A stretch of 64,000 nt of DNA from Cacajao melanocephalus (Eukaryota; Chordata; Mammalia; Primates; Pitheciidae), in contig CAUYLG010061854.1 of assembly GCA_963573385.1 (NCBI GenBank), positions 62,001 through 126,000 of the forward strand. Reading direction: 5' to 3'. Below are positions 34,358-46,012 of the stretch, in pieces. Positions within the stretch are counted from its first letter, which is position 1. Every line of letters begins with the position of its first letter. The notes below the pieces were generated by a model, which did no database searches, was not told the origin of the DNA, and saw only the letters and a list, made by a program, of their open reading frames with translations. The position numbers were made by a program, and so were the translations under genes.

Positions 34358-35520
34358 CAGTCATGTATCACTTAATAATGGGGATACGTTCTGAGAAATG
34401 CATCCTTAGGAAATTTCATTGTCGTACAAATACTAGAGAGTATACCAACACAAACCTAGATAGTATAGCCTACTGCCTGCTGCATGCATCGGCGCTGTGA
34501 TAGAGCATGTTGCTCTTAGAATACAAACCTGTACAGCATTTTATATACTGAATACTTCAGGCACTTGTAACACAATATAAGTATTTGTGGAGCTACACAT
34601 ATCTGAGCATAGAAAAGATACCGTAAAAAGATATATAAAAGACAAAATATGGTACATCTGTATAGGGCATGGAGCTTGCAGGACTGTTAGTAGCTACCCT
34701 GGGTAAGTGAGTGAACTATGAGTGAATGTGAAGACCTAGGATGTTATTGTACACTACTACGAACTTTATAAACACTGTGTACTTAGACTATACTAATGAT
34801 ATAAAACAATATTTTTCAGTAATAAATTCACATTAGATTATTGTCACTTTTTTACTTATAAATTTTTTAAAAAACTTTTTGACTCCTTGGTAATAAGACA
34901 GATGAAAACACAAATGCATTATACAACTGTACAAAATAATTTCTTTATATCTTTATTCTATAAGCTTGTTTCTATTTTTAATTGTGTTTCTTTTTAAACT
35001 TTTTGGTTAAAAACTAAGACACACACACATTAGCCTAGACCTACACAGATTCAGGATTATCAATATCATTGTCTTCCACTTCCACATTTGGCCTGCTGGA
35101 AGGTCTTCAGGAGCAATAATACACAAGGAGCTGTTCTCTCGTACAACATCAATTCCTTCTTCTGGAATACCTCCTGAAGGACACTCCTAGGGATGTTTTA
35201 CAGTTAACTTTTTAATCTATAAGTAGAAAGAGTACACTCTATAACAAAAATTAAAAGTGTAGTATAGTAAATACATAAACCAGTAGCATAGTCACTTATT
35301 ATCACTATCAAGTATTATGTACTGTACATAATTGTATGTATTATACTTTTATACTACTGGCAGTACAGTAGGTTTGTTGACACCAGCATCACCACAAACA
35401 TATGAGTAATATGTGTTCGTGACTTTATAACTGCTGCAGTGTCACTAGGTGATAGGAATTTGGGACTATAGTCATATATGGACCATCACTGACCAAAAGT
35501 CCTTATGTAGTACACAACTA
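34358..35520 (-). mobile_element. Tigger-type (Tigger3/4-like) DNA transposon, inverted copy
   Basis: A second end-to-end copy of the element at 23602-24775, in the opposite orientation and 1,163 bp long. The left terminus is 'cagtcatgtatcacttaata', followed by 'ggggatacgttctgagaaat'. TA dinucleotides flank it (34356-34357; 35521-35522). On the minus strand the degraded transposase tail region lies around 35040-35190. Both copies share the same internal deletion structure, so both derive from a non-autonomous subfamily. Confidence 0.88.
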
Positions 35521-35559
35521 TATTCTAACATCTTATAGTTGTATATTATTTTATGTAAT

Positions 35560-35700
35560 AGAAAAGATATACTATCTTATTTAATTCACATAGTGATCCT
35601 GTGATATGGAAATTATTACACCCATTTTATCATAAAAGACTGATGTTCCGAGAGGTTAGCTTCCTGGCTCAAAGCCAGGAAGTGCAGAACCAGAACCAAT
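35560..35700 (-). mobile_element. MIR SINE fragment, antisense
   Basis: 'cttatttaattcacatagtg', 'tgtgatatggaaattattac', 'acccattttatcataaaaga' and 'gccaggaagtgcagaacc' follow antisense MIR. Confidence 0.65.
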
Positions 35701-35764
35701 GTAATAACAGGAAAATAAAATCTTTCCCACTATACCGGTATACAATCCAACATGGGTCAGTATC

Positions 35765-36097
35765 TGCTATGGGATGACTGTTTGTGTTCTTCCAAAATTC
35801 ATATACTGAAACCCTGATTCCCAATGTGATAGTGTTGGGAGGTGAGGCTTTTGGGATGTAACTGAATTTGGATGTGGTCATGGCGGTAAAGTTCCCATGG
35901 TGAGATTGGTGCACTAATATGGGGATGAAGAGACCCCAACTCTCTCTCTCCACCATGTGAGAAAACCAGGAAGAAAGCCCTCCCCAGAACCTGACCACAC
36001 TGGCACCCTGCTCTTGGACTTTTCAGCCTCCAGAACCATGAGAAATACATGTTTGATGTTTAAGCCACCCAGTCTATGGTATTCTTGTTAAAAGACT
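35765..36097 (+). mobile_element. MaLR LTR (MLT1A/MST-like), solo
   Basis: A sense LTR starting TGCTATGGG, then 'ttccaaaattcatatactga', 'gttgggaggtgaggcttttg', 'caccatgtgagaaaacc', 'tcagcctccagaaccatgag' and 'taagccacccagtctatggt'. Roughly 330 bp and complete to near the 3' end. Overlapping minus frames (35669-36050) are antisense to it. Confidence 0.88.
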
Positions 36098-36112
36098 AGT
36101 TAGTGTTGTTAA

Positions 36113-36382
36113 AACTTTTATAATCCCAGCATTTTGGGAGGCCAAGGCAGGCAGATCACGAGGTCAAGAGATCAAGACCATGCTGGCCAATATGGTGAAA
36201 GCTCGTCTCTACTAAAAATACAAAAATTAGCTGGGCATGTTGGCACATACCTGTAGTCCCAGCTACTCAGGAGTCTGAGGTAGAATTGCTTGACCTGGGA
36301 GGCAGAGGTTGCAAGTGAGCCAAGATCATACCACTGCATTCCAGCCTGACGAAAGAGTGAGACTCTGTCTCAAAAATAAAAA
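36113..36382 (+). mobile_element. AluS element, 5'-truncated
   Basis: A sense Alu lacking the first 20-30 bp, starting at 'ataatcccagcattttggga'. The remainder is dimeric: 'gatcacgaggtcaagagatc', 'aaaatacaaaaattagctgg', 'gactctgtctcaaaaataaa'. Confidence 0.95.
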
Positions 36383-37904
36383 TCTTTATGGTTTTAAAGA
36401 ATGAAACACAAGTTCAGAGATGACAATTTAAATCATTTGAGACTGAGTTAATTACCCCAGATGTGACCAGTAAGTTATTACATTTGTCTAAACTTACATG
36501 GAATCATCTGAAAAGACTTGCCTACCAGAAGAAATCTGGGGGCTGAGTCTGAAACCAAAACTAGTCCAGACAAAATCTTATTATATAGAGGCAAATATTC
36601 TTAGCTGTAATTGATGAAATAGAATACAAGGTACTGGGGAATATCGGCAAGCTAAGCTTATCCTTGGTTCCAGAGATTCACTGAAGACTCAGTTGTGGCC
36701 CAAAAGGTTATTCAAGAACACTTCTCTTCTAGATCTAGTATAATTTAGACTCAACTCTAAGAATTCAAATCTCGCATATCTACTTGGGAAACCAGGGATG
36801 ATCCAAAATAGTATAGTAATACTATTAGGCAGGAATTCTTAGAAGCCCAAGAGAAAAGAATCCAAGGGAACCTAATAATAATCTTAATCTGAGTGTTATT
36901 TAACTTGAGACATTTGGCTTAATAATAATACAATAATGTGTACATCTCTATAAAGAAATTTTTAAATGTTATGATTTCTTGCCTGAAGATAATACCTGAT
37001 AGGCAATAGAACTCACGTTAAAGAGTAAAACTCACAATGAGATTTTCAGAAACATCATGTCTACTTTAATAAATTATGTGAAACATTGAAGATCAATTAA
37101 TTTTAGTGTTATCAATGAACTTAACTACCAGAATAATTTTTCTCTCCCAAAATAAAAATTTTACTTCATAAGAAACTTAAAAGCATGAAAACAAGCAAAA
37201 TAATTATCATTTCTCAAAAACTCCACTTTAAACATAACTGGGTTGTGTGCCTTTTCAGCCTAAAACCACCATGAAATGATAGATTAATATTTCTAAGATG
37301 CACATCAACTTAATTAATTAAAACCTAAATGAAAAATAAAATACAGGCAACGAAGGAAACAATTTCTCAGTGAAGTTTTCCTGTAATATTACTTAAGCAT
37401 TTTTAATTATGTTTTCTGCACAACTGAAAATTACTATACTTTCTACCTTAAATTGCTACTTTTTTCAAATTTTTATAAATTCGTCATATGTAACTGAGAA
37501 TCTATTATAATACCTATCAAAGCAAAAGACCCACTGGACAAAGTTAAACAAGCAAAGAAGATGCTATTCAAGGTTATTGCCATAGGGGAGTGAAACCAGA
37601 GCTCAGCCTGAGCTCAGCTCTTGAACCAGAGGCCTGGGGAGTTTTTATGAGTTGAGGAGAGGGAATCACAGGTCAGATATTTTTGCTAATTGTCTTTACC
37701 TAAAGGACAAGTGAATGTTCTCTGAACTTATGACAGTAAGTAGTTTCATAACTTGGAGCAAGGCACCCATTGAAGTTTGGCTCCCAATCTCCCACAGAAA
37801 CTGTGAAATAGGAATGCTATCTTGCTTGATGAGTACATTTCAAAGGGATGGTTCTCAGACCTTTAAGAAAGATACTCCTGGGATGTAAAACCGGCAAAAG
37901 GATT
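36383..37904. other. No gene; unclassified sequence
   Basis: 36383-37530 is AT-rich with nothing recognised. 37540-37900 and its continuation 38176-38330 are GC-richer and look like one older element interrupted by the small L1 at 37905-38163, but I cannot name it. Confidence 0.3.
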
Positions 37905-38163
37905 GTCAAAGTTTTCATTTAGTTTTTAATTGACACATAATTGTACATATTTTTGAGGCACCATATAATGTTTTTATACATGTATACATTGTGTAATGAT
38001 TAAATCGGGGTAATTGGCATATCCATCACCTCAAACAATGATTATTTCTTTGTGGTGACAAAATTCAAAATCTTCTAGTTCTTTTGAAATATACTATACA
38101 GTATTATTAACTATAGTTGGTTAATGGATACAAATGTGCAGTTAGATAGGAGGAATGAATTCT
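37905..38163 (-). mobile_element. Short L1 3' UTR insertion with inverted 5' arm
   Basis: The 3' arm (37905-38117) is antisense L1 3' UTR: 'attgacacataattgtacat', 'cattgtgtaatgattaaatc', 'ttattaactatagt'. The 5' arm (38118-38163) is sense 3' UTR: 'ggttaatggatacaaatgtg', 'gttagataggaggaatgaat'. The two join within about 30 bp in the consensus. The flanks 'ggcaaaaggatt' (37893-37904) and 'ggcaaaagaatt' (38164-38175) match at 11 of 12 positions and look like the target duplication. Confidence 0.82.
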
Positions 38164-38175
38164 GGCAAAAGAATT

Positions 38176-38889
38176 TTTTTTTAAATTTACATCTCAGACA
38201 GGCAGGGAAGGAATCTAAAAGTATGTTTTCTAAAGCAAATGATCTAAGAAAAGGGAGGTCAGGGGCATAGAGTCAGAAAGAAGCCTGCCTAATGTTTAGT
38301 CAAGCTGTGGGCAACATTAAGGCTGTTTTAGTTACACCAAATCTGTATTCTCACATATGTTTTTGAGCTAGTCTGTTAACCTTTCACCAGTGACAGACTC
38401 TACTTTTGTGCCAGATTTCAAGTTTTTTTCTTTTATTTCAACTAACAAGTCAAGTGAGGCAGGGATGAGAATCAGACACCACAAACTGGAACTCAGGGCA
38501 GGTAAGTGCCTTCCCACCCATTTAATGTAATCTCCCCAAGTCTCTAACCCCTCTTCACAAATAGGTGAGAATCTCTTCTGTACAGAGACTTTCAAAAGGG
38601 CAGCCCTTGCCTTCAATAACCTCCTACAGCATCTTACAGCCCTCATAGGCAAGACTTCTTCCACAAATCTAACTCAAATCCCTCATGCTCCATTTTAATG
38701 TCCTCCTAGCTTCTCTGGGAGATCATCTGTTTCTCACATTCTATGCAACTATTCTTGGTGTAGTTAAAATGTGAATTTTCCCCCATCCATTCACTTTTGC
38801 ATGCTAAATTATTCCAGTCCCATTCTATGTCTTATTTTTCACAGTTGACTCATCTTTGTGCTGTCATAGTTTAGTACAACTATTTGGGA
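38176..38889. other. No gene
   Basis: A 98-codon minus frame (38368-38664) shows no domain. No confident repeat is assigned. Confidence 0.3.
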
Positions 38890-39080
38890 GCTAGAGAAAT
38901 CCAGATTCTAATCTTAGGTCTCTCACTTTTCTCTGGCTACAAGCCTTCAACACAATTACAGAGGCCCAGTTTCCTCATTATAAACTAGGGTCAATACAGT
39001 TTATTTTGAAAGAAGATTAAATGAGGTAATGGATTGAATATGGAAGAGACACCAAATAATTACTAGTTCTCTTCACCTTC
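38890..39080 (+). mobile_element. MIR SINE
   Basis: Sense MIR: 'agattctaatcttaggtctc', 'ggcccagtttcctcattata', 'aactagggtcaatacagt', 'gaagattaaatgaggtaatg'. Confidence 0.75.
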
Positions 39081-41299
39081 CTTCTTTTTTGAACTGCCTG
39101 TTTTGATGTTTTTGATCCAGTCCACTAGCCCCTGCTTTTTCCATACTGAGAAGAGAGAAAAAATAATTCAACGATACATATAATTTTTGAGTTTCACCAG
39201 TGATGAAATGTATATTAAAGTCATATAACATATTGTGAAGAATTGGAAATATCGATCACTCCTTTATTTATTAGAGTAATGGGATAATAATGTTGAAAGC
39301 AAAATTATGGTTTGATATGACTGATTTTAAAGGGGCATTATACAAATCACTTTTCATTTAATCTCTCTTAAACCAGTTATGCCAATTTCCTTAAGTTCAC
39401 AAGAGTCAGAAGAGCTTTCAGATTCATTTCCACTCTCTGATTAAGAAAAATGTCACATATAAATAGTAAGAATAGTTCCTTTATTAGAGGGATGTGGAAA
39501 ACAAAACTGGCTCATATGTTATACTAATGATACAATAAAGATACCAGTTTTTAAAAGTCCCAAGTGGTCATTCAACTCCTCCTTAAAATTGAAAGATCAC
39601 TTGGAACATTTAAAGAAGTCCCCCAAACAAATACAATATCAAATTCTTATCTTAAAAACTGAATGCATTCTGTCCTCAAAGGACACATGAGAATATTACA
39701 GTCAATCATGCAGTAGAAGTTAACCCAGAGTCAAAGAACAAATAAACTGAGTTAAATTAAAATAAGCCTGGAGTAAGTAATTAAAAGCCATTCTTTTTCA
39801 TTCCCTTTCTTTCCTAGAAAACTGAACAATAGATGTGTTTTCTGAATATATTATATCCGTAACAGAAAGCATTGACAAGTGGTCTTATAAGCGTAATCAG
39901 TTAAATATCTTGAAAATTGCCACTACAACTTCGTTGATATTCAGAGACATCTTCTTTCTCATGAAGGGTGTCTGTTTCTGGTGTCTTTCTTCTTCCAGTC
40001 AATATGACATTTATCGAGCATTTAACTGTACAAAGCAATGTTCTAGAGGCTTTAGTAGTCACTGTAAGAGATAGATATGGAAAATATGGCCTCTTTCTTA
40101 GGAAACTTAAAAATCTATGTGGAGATACAAAATATAGAGAAACAACTATAATATCAGGCATATTTCTCAACTTATTTCTTGTTTGAGAATTACCAGATTA
40201 CCATTTTATATCTTGGAAATTATTACCTTTTGTTAGGAAGGGAAATCAAATGTTAGGTAGGGTTGTGAATTTAGCTATAAATTGCTAAAACTTGTCAATG
40301 ACATAAGAAGTAAAAGTTGTCTTCACTAAAAGGCGCAGTGTATCGAGGAGAGAGAATTATCATTTGAAAAGGAAGCCAATGCAAATCAATTTTGAGTGCA
40401 TTTTACAAACGAATAAGAAGGAAACTGAGTAACAATCAGAAAGAATGTAAAGAATATAATTATACTGCCTGATGACCAACCTAAAACAATTTAGAAATTT
40501 AATACTCTCCTTAAGTCGTTGGTAACTAAATATCTGCTCACTGCTTGAAGCTCTTGCTGAATGAACTTGATACAGGTTAGCACAAAGCAGCTATGGCAAT
40601 TTTTGTGCTAACATATATTTATTTCATACTAAGAAATTCAAACCAGTTCAGAGTAGACTTTCATAATGGCTGTCCCCTTAACAGCAGCTTCCATCCGGTT
40701 GGGGCTTTGCACATTGCAATTTTTATTGTAATTACAACACAGCAGTTTATCTGTGGAAAATCAAGAAACAATACTGGCAATAGCCAAAGTAAAGCAGAGT
40801 TTATAGAGACGAGGGTGATGTAACTTGATCTTGCCTTGTGATACAAACACCTGCTACTATCAGTTGGTCTGGGTTAAATGCTTTAACTGAGCAACCGAGC
40901 CGGTGGTGTAGTATCAGGTAACCAGAAAGTTAGGGCTGCGGCAAGGTTGTTACATGCCCTCATTTCAAATGACAGCTAGGTTTATTCTCACAAACTGACT
41001 GAACAAAAGAATAGATGCTGGTCTAACAAGTGATTTTAAAAACTACTGGCTAGGACTCAGCTGTTCAATTGAATTGAGCTTAGAGAGAACCAATTAATAG
41101 AAGAAATTTAACTTTTTGAAAAAAAATACTGCTTCTAAGGACAGCTTCAACAGGATTCAAATTTAGTCTTTTTGAAATACAAGTCATGTTAAACACATTC
41201 ATCAAAAAGTTAATAGAAACGACCCAGGTTTCCTCCATTAAAAAATCTTTCCTCCCTCTTCCCCATACCAATAAGCCAACTATTATAATTTAACTAAAA
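39081..41299. other. Mostly unique sequence; L2 trace at 40007-40150
   Basis: 40007-40150 resembles an antisense L2 3' end ('atttatcgagcatttaactg', 'aaatatggcctctttcttag'). The rest, including 40570-41290, is not recognised as repeat. Several frames of 60-90 codons have no domain. Confidence 0.35.
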
Positions 41300-41583
41300 G
41301 TTGAGCATAGCTAGGCCTCGGCACCTGACACTACGTGAGCTTCCAAAATGCTTTCTTAAAGAGGTTAGGGGCTACTGAGATGGTGAAACTCCCCGTCCTC
41401 ACCTTTCAACCCTTAACCCAGAGCCCAGCTTGGCTCTCCTGCGGCCGGAGTGGGAAGATGGTGCTGGCACCTGCCCTTTGCTGCGAGGCCCAGGGGCCCT
41501 CCCGAAACCTGCGGCTCTTCAAGTGTCCCCAACACACCCCTTACGCACTCAGGTTGCTCTGGGAGCTCCAAGCTGTCAACTAG
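41300..41583 (+). other. GC-rich, CpG-bearing block
   Basis: A short block of clearly higher GC than its surroundings, with about nine CpG dinucleotides in 280 bp. It spans an 82-codon open frame (41335-41583) and an overlapping minus frame of 63 codons. Neither translation shows a known domain. It could be a small promoter-like element, an unrecognised exon or part of an unrecognised repeat. Confidence 0.4.
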
Positions 41584-42712
41584 AGCATGAAGACAAATAG
41601 GCATTAAAAATAAGAGGCTTAATTCTGGCAGTTGAAAATAGAAGAAGGGATTTCCCTCTCCTCCTCTTTCTCAGAACATTTACATTAGAAAACTTGTCAT
41701 TGTAGATACTTTCTCCTCTCTTTGAAGTGTATATAAGGTCTTTAAAGATGAGATAGGCCTTTTGTCAGCTTTATGGCTGTGGAATGTCTTTCTCAGAGAC
41801 CAGGGATCCATCTCTTTGAAATGTAAACATTAAAAAGATAGCACCCCTATCTTCTAGTTACTATGAGAATGTAGGAGGCTAACTGCAATGGGCAGGCACC
41901 CTCTCCAAGTTGCAAAACCACCTACTGTCATAAAAACATGAGAAGTTTGTTTTACCTAATTGTAAGCCAATTAGATAACGCAGATGGTCACCTCAATGAC
42001 CTAATCACGTAAAGCAGGGATCAACTATGTGTGACAAATGATGTTGTCAAGCCTTTTTAGTTGAGGAATAGTCATTGTTTATCTTGAAAACATGGATGTA
42101 ATGGTTTGCATCTGCTTAGCTATAGAAAAGAGTGAGATGTCTTTCTGTCTTTGCAATCTCTTATGCAGATTGCTGATGATGAGCATCACATGCTGGTTTA
42201 ATGTTTACTCAATAATGTGTTTATTATTATTATTGTTGTTATTATTATTCTGCACTACCTTTATGGAAAGGATTTCTGGGTTGAGAGAAGATTTTATTTT
42301 GTATTATATTTTCACAACACAGGCAGAGTTCTATCGACCACTTAGGGAGCCCTGAGTTTCTGCCTGGGAGCCATGGGCCATGATAACAGAGCTATTGATT
42401 TATTCATCTATTTGAAACTCACCCCCTTCTGCCCTCGCGCTAGAGTAGGGCAGATTTTAAGCAGTTCCTCTTGCCCTCGAGATGTACCAATACTCAGTGA
42501 CTTCCATTTTGCCTTTAGACAACAGCCATGTTAGCTTTTTGTATGTCGTCTTTGTCAGAGTCATTTATGAGCAGAAAAAAATTGAAAACTTTGCTAAGGT
42601 TAAAAGATGTTTTGTGTAAATAGAATTTTTGTTTTTGATAAAACGTAATACCCTAAATATTTAATCAAAACAACAATTACGGCAACACACATTTGCATCT
42701 CAATTTCCCCTA
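41584..42712. other. No gene; (TTA)n
   Basis: A (TTA/TTG)n tract lies at 42219-42251 and encodes the Leu run in a chance 87-codon frame (42092-42355). A TATATAAGG string occurs at 41730-41738 without further promoter support. Confidence 0.35.
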
Positions 42713-42716
42713 CTAC

Positions 42717-43285
42717 TGTAATGGGGGGAGGAGTGTCCCAAAAAGCTCCAAGTTCCCCGATCGGAAACGGTTCTTAGCCTCGCTATCACCCAAGAATGGG
42801 GAAAGGGGCCCCGGAGGTGCGGTGGGTTTGCCATTCTAATAAATATAGTGGATCCAAAGAGTTTTGCCAAAAACAGATTTATTAGGCAGAGACAGAGAAA
42901 GAAAGACAGCGCCTACGCTGCCATGCGAGGGGATCCAGAGAAGGAATCCGTATAGGTAAAGAATAGTGGGAGTTTTAACCCTTGAGTTATTCCCTCCCCA
43001 TTCATGTTCTTGTCCAATGAGAGGAGAACTTTCAAACGTCCTCTGGAGTGATTTATCTTTGACTCTGATACAGGATTGGCTGCTTGGTCCACAACTTTGA
43101 GTTACAGAGCCCCCTCCTCTCAGAGCTTTAGGCGGGCTTTTTGGACAAAAGCGCCCACCTGGATTTCTCTACCTAGCCCACCGGGAATCCCAGACAAAGA
43201 ACTTTACTTTCCGGAAAGAGGCGTGGAGCCGGGAAACTCCTGCCTTTGAAACCACGCCCCTTGCAGACCCAGGAAGAGTCCCTCA
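42717..43285 (-). mobile_element. Solo ERV1-like LTR, CpG-rich
   Basis: 569 bp bounded by TG and CA with a perfect 4-bp flank CTAC (42713-42716; 43286-43289), the duplication size of gammaretrovirus-like ERVs. In reverse complement it has a U3 with a CACCC/GC box (ccacgcccc, 43252-43260), CCAAT motifs and a CTTTCCGGAAAG palindrome (43207-43218). A polyadenylation signal inside 'cctaataaatctgttttt' and a U5 follow. No internal proviral sequence remains. The family name is not assigned. Confidence 0.7.
43207..43218. promoter_or_regulatory. Palindromic ETS-like site in LTR U3
   Basis: CTTTCCGGAAAG is a perfect 12-bp palindrome holding an ETS core (CCGGAA) on each strand. It lies in the inferred U3 of the solo LTR. 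Confidence 0.4.
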
Positions 43286-44409
43286 CTACCACCACCAACC
43301 AGTCTCAGGTCTTTTCTTCCAGTCAAATGAAAACCCATGTAGTACAAGATCTACTCTCTTAACAAAAATTTAAGTTTACAGTGCAGGACTCTTTATGATA
43401 CGCACATTGTTATACAGCATATCTCTATAATGTTTCACCTTGCATGACTAAAACTATACCCTTTCAACAGTAACTTTCACTTCTTCCTCTTTCCAGCTCC
43501 GAGCAACCAACATTCTACTTTCTATGAGTTTGACTATTTTGTATACCTCATATCAGTGGAATCACATGGTAATTGTTCTTTATGACTGACTTATTTCACT
43601 TAGCATATTTTCAAGGTTTATTCATATTGTAATACATTACAGGACTTCCTTATGTAAGACTGAATAATATTCCATTGTATGTATAAACTACATTTTCTTT
43701 ACCCATTCATCCATCAATGGACATTTAAATTGTTTCCACTGCTTGGCTATTGTGAATAATGCTGCAATGAAAATGAGAGTGCAACTATCTCTTCAAGATC
43801 ATCTCTTCAGTGCTTTTGAATGATTATCAAAATACTTCTTGCTGGATCATATGGCAGTTCTATTTTTAATTTTTTGAGGAACTTCCATACTGTTGTTCAG
43901 AGCAGCTGTATCATTTTTACATTCCTACCAACAGTATACAACAGTTCCAATTTCTCTACATCCTCACCAAGTCTTGTTATTTCTGTATTTTTAAAATAAT
44001 GGCCATCCTAGCAGGTATGAGGTAAAATATCATTGTGATATTGACTTCCATTTCCCCAATTATTGGTGAAATTGGCCATCTTTTTGCATATTTACCACTT
44101 GTATGTCTTCTTTGAAGAATGTCTATTCAAGTTCTTTGTTGTCCATTTTCTGGTTGAATTGTGTTTTTTGCTATTTAGTTTTAAAAGATCCTCATATATT
44201 ATGGATATTGACCCATTATTATATGCATGATTTGTTAATATTTTCTCCTGTTCTGTTGACGGCCTTTTTATTTTGTTGATTGCTTTCTTTGCTGCACAGA
44301 AACTTTTTAGTTTGATGTAGTCCCATTTACCTATTTTTTGCTATTGCTACCTGTGCTTTTTGTGTTATATCCAAGAAATCATTACAAAGACCAGTGTTAT
44401 AGTAAAAAA

Positions 44410-44455
44410 CATAGTTCCCCCTATGTTTTCAAAGCATAGTTCCCCCTATGTTTTC
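44410..44455 (+). repeat. 21-bp tandem duplication inside L1
   Basis: The 21-bp unit CATAGTTCCCCCTATGTTTTC occurs at 44410-44430 and again identically at 44435-44455. The L1 consensus has it once. Confidence 0.97.
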
Positions 44456-45820
44456 TTCTAGAGGATTTACAGCTTAGACATTTAAGTTTTTAATCTACTT
44501 TAAGTTGATTTTTACGTGTAGTGTAAAATAAGGGTCCATTTTGCATGTAAACATTCAGTTTCCTCAACATCAATTGTTAAAAAGACTGTTCTTTCCCCCT
44601 TGTGTAGTCTTGCCACCATTGTCAAACATCAGGTGACTAAATGTATGGCTTTATTTTGGAGCTCTCTATTCTGTTCCATTTTTCTGTATATCTGTCTTTG
44701 TGCCATTACCATATTGTTTTGATTCCTGTAGCTTTGTAATATGTTTTGAAATCAGGAAGTGTGAAGCCTTCAACTTTGTTCTTCTTTCTCAAAATTGTTT
44801 TGGCTATTCATGGCCTTTTGTGGTTTCATATCAATTTTAGGTTTGTTTTACCTATTTCTAAAAAAAAATTCAATTGAGATTTTGACAAGGATTGTGTTTA
44901 AGACTATTGTGTTTAAGATTACTTTGTATACTCAAACTCTTCTAAAAAATCAAAAAGAAGGCAATAAACACTACTAAGCTCTCTTTTTATGAGGCCAGCA
45001 TTACCTGACACCAAATCCAAAGACACTGAAAGGGAAGAGAACTACAGATTAATATCCTTGATGAATATACATGTAAAAAATAATTCTCAATAAAACATTA
45101 GCAAACTGACTTCAACAGCACATTAAAAGGATCATACACCACAATCAAGGGGGATTTATCCCTGGGATATAAGGATGATTTAACATATGAAAACTGATCA
45201 ATTTGACACACCACACTAAGAGAATGAAGATATTAAAAATCACGTGATCATCTCAATTCATATAGAAAAAGCATTTGACCAAAATTCAAACTTTTTTGTG
45301 ACAAAAACACTAAGCAAATTGGGAATGGAAAGAAATTACCTCAACATAATAAAGGTCATATATGAAAAGTCAACAGCTAACATATTCAATGACGAATAAC
45401 TGAAAGCTTTTCCTCTAAGAGCAGAAACCAAAGAAGGTTGCCCAAGCTCACCATTTCTAATTAGCATAATAATGGAAGCCCTCAACAGAACAATTAGGCA
45501 AGAAAAAGAAATAAAAGGCATCTAAATTGAAGTAAACGTATCTCTGTTCACAGATAACATGATCTCATAAGTAGACAATCCTAAAGATTCCACAAATCTA
45601 TTAGACCTGATAAATGAATTCAGCAAAATTTCAGGCTACAAAATCAACATAAGAGAAATCAATTCTGTTTCTATACACCAACAATGAGCAATTCAAAATG
45701 AAATTTTTTAAATTCCATTTACAAAAGCATCAAAAGAATAAAATACTTAGGAATAAACTTAAGCAAGGAGGTGAAAGATTTGTACACTGAAAACTATCAA
45801 ACATTGCTGAAAGAAATTTT

Positions 45821-46012
45821 TTTGTAGATTTCAAAATAACTACAGGAATGGATTTGGAATGTTCCCAACAAAATAAAATGAGAAATGTTTGAGGTAATGG
45901 ATATCCCAGTTACCCTGATTTTATTATTACATATTGTATGCTTGTATCAAACATTACATTTATCCCTAAATACATACAACTGTTATATACACATAAAATT
46001 AAAAATTAAAAA
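45821..46012 (+). mobile_element. Short L1 3' UTR fragment nested in the inverted arm
   Basis: A sense L1 3' UTR ('aatgtttgaggtaatggata', 'tacatattgtatgcttgtat', A-rich end) interrupts the ORF2 text. ORF2 reads 'acattgctgaaagaaatt' before it and 'agaagacacaaataaatg' after it, which are consecutive in L1. It is therefore a later, severely truncated L1 insertion. Confidence 0.82.

Noticed and set aside
41730..41738. TATATAAGG as a core promoter
   Set aside because: Such strings are frequent in AT-rich DNA, and no initiator, CpG or downstream gene supports it.
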